From assembly GCA_025667525.1 (NCBI GenBank), contig CM046882.1, positions 522,562,618-522,626,617 on the forward strand: a stretch of 64,000 bases of DNA, in the 5' to 3' direction. Shown one piece after another: positions 55,408-64,000 of the stretch (positions are counted from its first letter, which is position 1; the number at the start of each line of letters is the position of its first letter). Source of the DNA: Glebionis coronaria (Eukaryota; Streptophyta; Magnoliopsida; Asterales; Asteraceae). Both the position numbers and the translations under genes were made by a program. Under the pieces are notes generated by a model. The model did not search any database. It was not told the origin of the DNA and worked only from the letters and a program-made list of their open reading frames with translations.

Positions 55408-57273
55408 TTATCCACATGAGAACAAAGTGATTGTTGCTAGGTATGGAGACTTCCTTGAAAGTGATCTTGTTAATCAAGAATTTAGTGGGAGAAATTATGA
55501 TCTTGAAGAGAGTCATATAGACACATTACCTTCTGAAAACACTAGCGATGTTATTCCTGTAGAACCAGAAAGTCTGGCGGTTCCATCGGAATTAGTTCCT
55601 CTGCATAGATCCGCAAGGATTAAAAACGAAAATAGCAAAGTATGTCTTAACATAGAGGATGATGATGAAGTAGGGGATCTTGTTAAACCTGCTAATTATA
55701 AATCTGCCATACTTGATCCTGAAAAGGATAAGTGGATGGTTGCTATGGATGAGGAAATGAAATCTATGAAAGTTAATGATGTTTGAATTCTTGTAGATCC
55801 ACCACCAAATGCTAAAGTAGTGAGACATAAGTGGATATAAAAGAAGAAAACTGACATGGACGGAAAAGTACAATCCTATAAAGCTCGTTTAGTAGCTAAA
55901 GGTTTTACTCTAACTTTTGGCGTGAACTACGAGGAGACATTTTCTCATGTAGCGGACTTAAGAACTATTAGGATTCTCATAGCTATAGCAGCATACTATG
56001 ACTATGAGATATGGCAAATTAATGTTAAAACTGCCTTCTTGAATGGCCGCTTAGATGAAGACATCTATATGCAGCAACTAGAAGGGTATGTTGATCCTGA
56101 GAATCCAGGACACGTGTGCAAACTTCAAAGATCCATTTATGGTTTGAAGCAAGCATCACATCAATGGAATAAGTGATTGATGAAGAAATCAAAAAGTTTG
56201 GATTTACTCAAAATCGTGATGAGCCATGTGTATATCGCAAAGCTAGTGGAAGTGATGTAGTATTTCTAGTCCTATATGTTGATGACATATTAATCATTGG
56301 AAGTAACATTCCAAGACTTAAAGCTGTTAAGGATTATCTTGGTAAATGTTTTTCTATGAAGGATTTAGGAGAAGCTGCATACATTCTGGGAATTAAGATC
56401 TATCAAGATAGGGAAAGACGGTTAATTGGTCTAAGTCAAGATGCTTATATAGATAAGATATTGAAGAAGTATGATATGCATAATTCCAAGAAAGGTTCTC
56501 AACCTATGGAAGTTAAGCATAATCTGAGTCATGAGATGGATGCATCTACTCCTGAAGAGGAGGCATACATGCAGAAGGTGCCTTACGCTTCAACTGTAGG
56601 ATCTATTATGTATGTTGTTAGATGCACAAGGCCTGATGTGGCGTTTGCTCAGAACTTGGTCAGTAGATACCAACAGAATCCAGGGAAGCTCCACTGGTCT
56701 GCTGTTAAACATATTCTAAAGTATTTGAGGAGTACGAAAGATATGTTTTGGTATTTGGAGGGAAACTAGACACATAACTGAATGTGAGAGGTTTATGTGA
56801 TGCGTCCTGGCAATGTGATAAAGACGATACGAAGTCTCAGACGGGTTATGTTCTTGTTATCAATGGAGGAGCGGTTGACTGGAAGAGTAAGAAGCAGACA
56901 ACGATTGCAATGCATGCTACTCAATCTGAGTACATGTCTGCTTCAGAAGCTGCAATGGAAGTTGTTTGGATTAGGAATTTTATTGGAGATCTTGGGATGA
57001 TGCTTGCAATAAAAGAACCTAATAAATATGTATTGGGACAATTATGCCGCAATCATATTCGCCAATGATCCTGGAGTCATGAAAGGTGCCAGTCACTTTA
57101 AATGTAGACATCACTACATCCGAGAACAAGTTGAAGCTCGTGAGATCAAATTAATAAAAATTCACACATATGATAACGTAACTGATCCTTTAACTAAGGG
57201 TTTGCCTAGACCAAAGGTAGTTAAGCATGCCAAGGCTATTGGGCTGCAACTAGCTAGCGATTTCATGCAATAA
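55408..57273 (+). pseudogene. A: reverse transcriptase and RNase H, broken
   Basis: Resumes directly after B with ENKVIVARYGDFLESDLVNQ. RT motifs: ARLVAKGFTLTFGVNYEETF, VKTAFLNGRLDEDIYMQQ and the catalytic LYVDDILIIGSN. RNase H: LCDASWQCDKDDTKSQTGY and ATQSEYMSASEAAMEVVW. The tail is HYIREQVEAREIKLIKIHT, ending LASDFMQ at a stop (57273). Stops at 55784 and 55838 and frameshifts near 56175 and 57020 break it. The Trp-to-stop at 55784 corresponds to an intact Trp in B (NDVWILVDPP). Confidence 0.9.
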
Positions 57274-58063
57274 ATCTATGATTAGTATTTGTATAAAGGA
57301 TGTTATGACATTATTATTTAATAAAGTAAAGATTGGGATTCGTTTATTCTTATTATTTAATTTTGTATCCTATTTTACAAGTTTTAATCCATGAATAAAT
57401 GTTATGCTAAATGTCCGTTGTCGATTAGTAATATGGGAATATTATTAAATTAAGACAAATCAAAATAGCGATAGAGTGTACTTGAAAGTATATTGATCGA
57501 TTTTGGATGATATTTGATGAATCGAATATTGGACTTATCCCAACTATATGATTTTACTTTTTGGATCTTTGTCATCATGTAAATCATAAATAGTTATCCT
57601 TAGACTTGAGATACCAGGAAACTGTTATGAATCCAGTACATCTCTGTGGCATAATCTAACGCTAAACGTAACTGGTAGCTATAAGGATTATTTTCAGAAA
57701 TGTTGCAAAATTCATAAGTTTTGCTCGTAGTCAATATGAAATTTATTTCCTCCAATTTTGTTTTGGAGTTTAATACAGTTGGGGCCCTCGTGGGATTAGT
57801 AAGATGTTTGTGTGGCCACACCTAAATTTGTTTCGGTAATCTTGCTGAATCTGTGAACGAGAAACATAATGATTAATGAAAGGAATGACTTAGATCCATA
57901 TCCTTATTAACGTTGTATTAGAAATAAAAGGATAATAATAATGATGAATCATTAAAAGGTTTTATCCAGGAGACCTTACTCGAGTTGTACTAGAGACATT
58001 GCTAAGTGTAACTAGACGCTAGTCAATGTAATCACGATATTTGAAATATGTCCAAGTGGGAGC
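57274..58063 (+). other. A: 3' untranslated region and polypurine tract
   Basis: Non-coding; matches 41029-41818 inverted. The tract CCAAGTGGGAGC at 58052-58063 directly precedes the 3' LTR. Confidence 0.8.
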
Positions 58064-58900
58064 TTAAAGTTTATGGACTTTTATTTAATAGTCGTGTGAT
58101 AGGATCGAACTCGAGATTACGAGATTACACTCAATACGTAAAGAGTTAATTTATTTAATAAATATATTTATTGTATTTATTAATTTATTGAATAAATATA
58201 CATTTATGTATTTATTAAATTAAACCGAGATATAACTTTAACGACCGTTAAATAACTAAGAGTTAAGTATTAACGAGCGTTAAATAAATTTATAGTAAGT
58301 AAGTAAAATAGAAAGAAGGATGGAAGATTCCAAAAACCCCAAAGGGGGTGTTAGTCGTCGGTTATGGAGGAAGGGAAGGGGAAGGAAAAACTTTCCTTTT
58401 ATCTGTTTTAGGTTACAAGAATTAAGCCTATATAAACAACCCCTCACCTCATAATTTAAGACATACATAAATCTCTCCCTCCTCCTCTCTCTTTGCGATC
58501 GCAAGCCAAATCCACACAAGGGTTTTGGTTGGTTTTTTTTGTTTGATCAGTTTTACTTATAATCTAGTCGTAGCCCCTCTTTAGGGTTGTTAGGTAGATT
58601 TTATACAAGCGTAGAAGCTCGGTTTACACGTGCTAGAATCACGGTTAGCTCGTTGTATTACGTGTGTACAAGATCTTAATATAGTCTTACTTTAGACTAT
58701 ATCTTGGTGGTGTTCGTTATAAACCCTGATTAGTGATTCGTTCTTCGTCTTGTGGATTTGCTTTAGCGTAAAGGTATGTAACCCTAATTTGATTAATTAT
58801 AATTGTGTTAATTATGATCTTTTTAAAGCGCTTCCGCTATATGTGTGCTTTGATCTCGTTTATGCTTTTATATAATTGTTATGATGTTAATAATCCTTCA
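58064..58900 (+). mobile_element. A: 3' LTR (837 bp)
   Basis: Begins TTAAAGTTTATGG (TG degraded) and ends AATAATCCTTCA, followed by CAAAA, the target duplication. It is collinear with 34875-35706, with scattered substitutions. Confidence 0.93.
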
Positions 58901-58905
58901 CAAAA

Positions 58906-59245
58906 TTCGAAAGAAAGACATGTGACTGAGTATGGACGACTATGGTTCAACCCAATACCAGTCTAAATTCAAAATAACACATGTGACTAAGCATGAACGA
59001 CTATGGTTCAATCCACACTAGTCAAAATTCGAAAGAAAACATGCGACCAAGTATAAACGACTATGGTTCAATCCACACTAGTCAAAATTCGAAAGAGCAC
59101 ACGTGACTAAGTATGAACGACTATGGTTCAATTCATACTAGTCAAAATTTAAGGGAAAATATCATGAGTAAAGACTGACGACATGTGACTAAGTATGGAC
59201 GACTATGGTACAATCCATACTAGTCAAAATTCAAAAGAAAACATC
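58906..59245. repeat. D: 60-bp tandem repeat in the leader, about five units
   Basis: The unit contains CATGTGACTAAGTATGAACG, then ACTATGGTTCAATCCACACT, then AGTCAAAATTCGAAAG. A further diverged unit, GACTGGTGTGGACGACTACG, lies at 34840-34860 on the other side of element A, so A inserted within this array. Confidence 0.85.
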
Positions 59246-59371
59246 ATGCTTAAAACCAACACGTTTGTAAAAATATAAGTACATGGGAATAACAACGTCG
59301 GTTTAGGAAGATCTTGGTGACTACCCACTAGGCATAGGCCAAGTTTTAGAGCCTACAGGTCGAAACCTTGG

Positions 59372-59383
59372 GCTCTGATACCA
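59372..59383 (-). promoter_or_regulatory. D: primer-binding site, initiator tRNA-Met type
   Basis: The minus strand reads TGGTATCAGAGC, four bases after the LTR boundary at 59388. This proves that the right-hand LTR is the 5' LTR of a minus-strand element. Confidence 0.92.
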
Positions 59384-59387
59384 TAAT

Positions 59388-62300
59388 TGTAACACCTCAC
59401 TTTGATAAGTAGACCGTTACATGATAATTATGGTATGTCATCAAAGCATGCAAGGTAATATGTCTTAAAACATACATGACCATAAAGGAAAGCCGAAATC
59501 AAACATCGGCTCAAACATAAGCCCAAAACATGTATAAAGTAAATGAAGTAGAAAACTAAACAAGTGTCCAAGCAAGAATAAGTATATGAAATGCAAAAGG
59601 AGAAGAATTCTAAGGTAGCTTCCATCCAAAGCACGTGCTCTCAAATGCTCAAGTCTTTCCTTGGGTACCTGCCGTTTTGGGACATGAAAGAAAATACGGT
59701 TGAGCAATACGTTTAGTGAACGGATATAATGACGTGATAAGAATAACCGAAACATAAGTAACTGGTAAGAAATGCAACAGAATATGTGTAAGTCCTGGAA
59801 AACCTAGAACATATTGTATAAGAAATGAAGAATAACTGAAAGGTCATGAGTCATGCATGAAATAACATGTATGCTATGGAAAATCAGGAGTATGTTTTAT
59901 AAACTGGTTTATACTGAAAAGTCTGATGTTTATACATGCAAATGTAATTTAAATGCCAAATAGCTCATATAGGTCATGAAATATATCAATGTGCATGAAT
60001 ACATTGAGGGGTGATCTCATCATGAAATTAGAGGGGTGACCTATAATTATATAAGTCTCGATGGAGGGATCAGCTCAAATGTGATGGATGTAGAGCACAC
60101 ACCACAATCACCATGTAAACCTGCAAAACATGTACTAGGATACACCCATACGTCCCACGTGATAATAATAATGCCTAATATGAAACGTGAAGGGACGCCA
60201 CGAGAAGTCACTCTCGTTGCAGAAGAGTTATAACACCGGTGTCTCAAGTGTCATGGTTATGGTACCTCCATAACTAGGTGAACATGGTCATGCGTGTATA
60301 TAGCTCAGACAATTTAAAATGATGGCATGGCAAATATGAAAAGTTTTATAACATGTAAACTGGGAAAACAGATGGCAGCAAACGGGGAATCCTAATCATG
60401 CATAGAAAGAGAATGTCCTTACTGAAGGACGAGAAATCCATACCTTATGTCCAGTAACGATGAAAGATGAAAGGCGCATAGTACTACTCCGACTTCACGA
60501 GTGCTACACAATAAAGGACGTGAATGAGTTGTATGTTCGCGTATAACTTACCGATTCTTAGTTTACTTTACTTGTTCTTGACTTGTCTCACTTATTCTTG
60601 ACTTGTATTAATTGTTCATGTCTTGTTTTACTTGTTCATGTCTTGTTTCACTGTTTCATGTTTTATCATGTATTTCTTAGTGTTTCATGTATTCTTAATT
60701 AACGTATTACGTGTTTCATGTGTTATTATACTTGATTTTTCATTATAAGTAACTCTCCAAAAATAGCAGGTTTCCATATATAGTAACTCTCCAAAAAGAG
60801 CAGGTTTCCATAAATAGCAAGTTTCTAAAAATAGTAAGTTTCCAAAAATAGAAAGTTTTCATAAATAGTAAGTTTTCATAAATACTAAAAAGCTTGTTAA
60901 ATAAGCATATAATATAAGCTGAGGCTTAATGAACATATTTTATAAGTCAGGATTCATTTAAATGATAATATAGTAAAGTTTATTTAATAAATAATATAAC
61001 ATGTCATAATCTTATAGTTAATTATTAATTAATAATATAACATGATTTAACTAATTATTAATTAATAATAAAGCATGATTTAGATTTGAATAAAACTTTA
61101 ATTTAAGCTTGATAATTGTATAATTAAATTACACATTAATTAATTTAATTAGACCATAGTAAATAATATTATTATCATGTTAATAAGTCATGCTTAATAA
61201 TTCACTCTAATATAATAAAGTTTACAAATAATTACTGTAATAATTAGTAATGTATATCATTATTTATTCCTTGATTATTAATTAATAATATTCGTGAATT
61301 AAAATTAAATGTACCCATGTGAAATAAACCTTATTATTATTAAGTAAAATAAATAATTCGCGGTTAAATAAGTCGTGAGTTGTTCATGTGCGTGTTCAAA
61401 TTAATTTACATGTTTATTTAATAAGCCTGAAAATAATTAACCGAATAAAATAATAATCCAAAATACCCCTTTTGCGTTTTTCTTGTTTAACAGAGCCAGA
61501 CAAACAACGCCCACCGAGACCTTGCCGTCTCGGTTGTCCAACAACAAACACCACCACCGCAGCTTAGTCGCTGCGGTTCCCACTGCCTGGCATTAAATAC
61601 CCGCCGACGACCTTGTTTTTCCCACCAGCAGTAATAGCCACCCCCCCCCCCCGACTGCACAATCGGTTGCCACCGTCCTTCACACCACATCCACTGCAGC
61701 CCCTGTTGGGGTTGCGGCTGCCATGTACCACGTACCTACAGGCCCCATTGCCTTCCTACTGTCCCGCAGGAATACATACCAAGACCTCATTGGAGGCTTT
61801 CGGTCTACCAACAGAACACAAGCCGAGACCCCCTGTGGGGCTTTCGGTTGCTGTGAACCAAAAGAAAAAGACCCCCGAGCCAAGTCTTGTAGATTATTAT
61901 GATTTGTTCTTGTTTATATAATCAAAACATGTATCATTTTATTTCCAAAACTTACTTTGTGATTCCATGAAAATAAATAGAGATTTAGATTGATGATTAC
62001 CTAATGAGACGTGATCAAGATATGATCCACCACGAACACATACACTATAATTAAGATATTCTCCCATCCTTTTTGTCCCATATGGCTGGCGGATATGGAG
62101 TCCCCCTAGGGCTTCCTTATGTTTTTCTTGTGTTTGTTAAATGGAAAATAATACTATGCGTGTGTTTATTTTTGTTTCCTTAAGTGGACCGGGCCTTGGC
62201 CCTTTTAGCTTGTAAGGGTTTAAAGAAGTTTAAACATGGAGCCCATGTTGTTATTTCGTGTTATATTTCATATTCCCGTGTGTTCGTGTATTTGTGATTT

Positions 62301-62574
62301 TAGTTACTTTCATGGTATATCGTGTCTTGTCGTATTTTAAATATACGTAGATACTTCTCGTGCATTAAAATTAATTATACGTAAATGCTTGTTGTGATTT
62401 AATTATATAATCTTCGTGATATAATTAAAGTATGTGTTTTTACTTGTCGTGAACTTCATGATTTTTAATTCTGTCATATCTTGTCATGTCGCATTTAATG
62501 TACGTATTAATTTGTCGTGATTATATTAAATAATAAAAGTTTTAAATTCATGGTATTTTTATGCGGGTTTTACA
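59388..62574 (-). mobile_element. D: 5' LTR (3187 bp)
   Basis: Collinear with 27827-30612 but about 400 bp longer because of sequence at about 59885-60300. Minus-strand termini are TGTAAAACCCGC and AGGTGTTACA. The right edge is followed by CGGCG (62575-62579). Confidence 0.92.
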
Positions 62575-64000
62575 CGGCGTCTCATAATATGTGTCTGGAA
62601 AAACATATATCTGATAAAGGAAGATGCCGGCTCGTTTGCCTTGGCGACTTATGATGGTTGTTAAATAACATTTGCCACTGATGCTTATCAAGCTTGGCCC
62701 GGAATGGCGCAAATGATCTCAGTATTTACCCGAATCTACCGGAACCGTGTCGGCGTGCCACCAATATTATATTTGCTATTTATTGCATCCGAAGGTATGC
62801 AAAGTGTACATTTAGAATTTGCGGTGATTTAATGAAATTATTTTGGGCCGCAAGGAACATCTCAGCAGTCAAAGTAAACTGTGACATTTTTTTGTTTACC
62901 TTTTTTGGTCTTATAAGAGTTGACGATGTTTGTCGTTATAAGTTTTCGATCAGCTGTGATCCTATTTCTCGCTCTTAAAAATAACAATTCCCAATTGTTC
63001 AGGTACTACTTCAACGCTAAGCTTTCATCACAGAGATTTGAAATACTCTTAAAAAGGTGAACGAGATTTATGCAAAATGTAAGTAATCTTTATATCTTAT
63101 TGGTACATATTCTCTTTTCTTTTTATGCGTTTGCTAAATGTGTTACTTTTAAAGGTTGAATTTCGTATCATCTTCATCGAAATTGCTCTTGGAGAACTGA
63201 ATTAAAAAGTACAATTTAAGTGAAAAAGTACATTTTGATTTATGTGTACTAAGTTCAACGATGCGAAAGATTTTAATTTTGTTAATGGGTAATTGGTATA
63301 GACAAATCTAAGTGATACATTGGTTCAAATTGCTTGGTGTTGAGCTTCACATATAAAGTTCATAATGTTCACTCACAAATACTTTAAAAGGCACTTGATT
63401 TTGATTACATGTCATTTGAGAAAGTATTTGAAATAAGAATCAGTACGTAGTGCTATTGAAAAATCTTAATAACAGATCTTACGTATTTCAATAGAATTTT
63501 GAACCCCTATTAACCATAAGGTGGAATATGTCTGATAGGTGTGTAAACACCCATCTTTTCTACCACTTAATTACAATAATAACCGGACCAAAACGTGTAT
63601 TTTATGTCTTTTATGTCGGAATTATGCGTGGTTTGTGTTTTTGTTGTGATTTAGGACGAAAAGGTGAAAAGTGGAGAAAACACGGGAATTCACGGGCATT
63701 TACGGACTTTTATTGAAGAAAAAGATGAAAGACTGAGTCAAGAAGTCAAGAGTGTAAAAAGAACGGAAGTCCACGACCAATTCTGAAGATTTATCGAAGA
63801 AAAAGTCAAAAGACGGAAGTTTATCAAAAGCCGAAGAATTCAAGTCTATTTTATTGAAGAATTTAAAGACGAGTTCAAAAGAAATCCCAAGCCACAAGTC
63901 ATTATAGTCCAAGTTTAAAGAAGATTAGAAGGAAAAATGACTAATGATGCAATTAATGAAGAATATATGCTTAAGGGACTTAATCCCGCAATTAACAAGA
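62575..64000. other. Right flank of the nest; no recognised gene
   Basis: Continues the pre-insertion sequence interrupted at 27826. A 94-codon plus-strand frame at 62694-62978 (ATNIIFAIYCIRRYAKCTF) has no recognised domain. From about 63530 the sequence has an LTR-like look (TGATAGGTGTGTAAACACCC) and then becomes A/G-rich (63655-64000), possibly the start of another element that leaves the window. No function is proposed. Confidence 0.35.

Larger units (their letters stand above)
34875..58900 (+). mobile_element. Element A: Ty1/copia, inserted in D and itself split by B
   Basis: Plus-strand element bounded by CAAAA duplications (34870-34874 and 58901-58905). LTRs are 34875-35706 and 58064-58900. 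The left half (35707-40232) holds the leader, gag, protease and integrase; the right half (55408-58063) holds RT, RNase H and 3' UTR. The split falls in the codons for Tyr-Tyr between integrase and RT, where element B inserted and duplicated TTATC. Without insertions A would be about 8 kb. Its LTRs differ at a noticeable number of positions (several in the first 65 bases), so it is not recent. Confidence 0.93.
27827..62574 (-). mobile_element. Element D: chromodomain Ty3/gypsy (Tekay/Del-like), host of the nest
   Basis: The outer element is bounded by CGGCG at 27822-27826 and 62575-62579. Its 3' LTR is 27827-30612 and its 5' LTR 59388-62574, with PBS at 59372-59383 and polypurine tract at 30613-30630. 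Its own interior is 30613-34874 plus 58906-59387. Everything between is a later insertion bounded by CAAAA. Gag, protease, RT, integrase and a chromodomain-like tail are recognisable on the minus strand; RNase H is missing. Long LTRs and a chromodomain suit the plant Tekay/Del lineage (inferred). Without insertions the element would be about 10.7 kb. LTR divergence and decayed genes show it is old. Confidence 0.92.

Noticed and set aside
34030..59245. Regularly spaced repeats considered as a CRISPR-like array
   Set aside because: Units are contiguous minisatellite repeats with no unique spacers, and the genome is a plant nuclear genome.
276..59383. TGGTATCAGAGC matches considered as tRNA genes
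   Set aside because: Only the 12-base tRNA 3' complement is present next to LTRs; no cloverleaf sequence surrounds it.
63533..64000. TGATAGGTGTGTAAACACCC as the start of another LTR
   Set aside because: The window ends before any terminus, PBS or gene could confirm it; kept only as a remark on the right flank.

Overview
This is a stretch of a repeat-rich plant nuclear genome. It is AT-rich and has a single convincing host gene, spliced and about 2.4 kb long. Almost everything else is LTR retrotransposon of the Ty1/copia and Ty3/gypsy types, plus a plant L1-type LINE and several non-autonomous DNA elements. The style of the retroelement proteins and of the host gene (an F-box protein with KIB1-4/DUF295 propeller modules) recalls Asteraceae. 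That family-level placement is from memory of protein families and was not searched.

Layout, left to right. 1-862: leader, primer-binding site and 5' LTR of a minus-strand copia-like element running off the left edge. 863-3765: unassigned sequence ending in a polypurine tract and a plus-strand LTR. 3771-8898: a decayed minus-strand copia element lacking its reverse transcriptase half. 8899-11316: a decayed minus-strand LINE (RRM-containing ORF1, endonuclease part of ORF2). 11317-13572: AT-rich spacer. 13573-18704: a structurally complete chromodomain gypsy element, 5132 bp, with a 1498-residue uninterrupted polyprotein, 351-bp LTRs that I read as identical, and a GAAAC target duplication. 18705-20490: empty spacer. 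20491-22855: the host gene, two exons joined in frame by a 79-bp GT-AG intron. 22856-27826: spacer with a diverged duplication and three MITE-like elements.

27827-62574 resolves into a four-deep nest. (D) A minus-strand chromodomain gypsy element (Tekay/Del-like) with LTRs of 2.8 and 3.2 kb lies between CGGCG duplications. (A) A plus-strand copia element, 34875-58900, sits inside D between CAAAA duplications. (B) A second copy of the same copia family in the opposite orientation, 40233-55407, sits inside A between TTATC duplications. (C) A plus-strand gypsy element begins at 43938 inside B, with a 3.7-kb 5' LTR and a decayed gag-pol; its 3' part and the middle of B were lost in one deletion. 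A separate 824-bp long-TIR element (Mutator-like, 9-bp duplication) interrupts the leader of A, and B supplies the matching empty site. 62575-64000 is the other side of the D insertion site and contains nothing I recognise.

Functionally, only the element at 13573-18704 looks capable of making a complete set of retrotransposition proteins. D, A, B, C, the left copia element and the LINE all carry stops, frameshifts, lost catalytic residues or missing domains. The host protein is best read as a substrate-recognition subunit of an SCF-type ubiquitin ligase, with an unusual internal F-box between two propeller-type regions.
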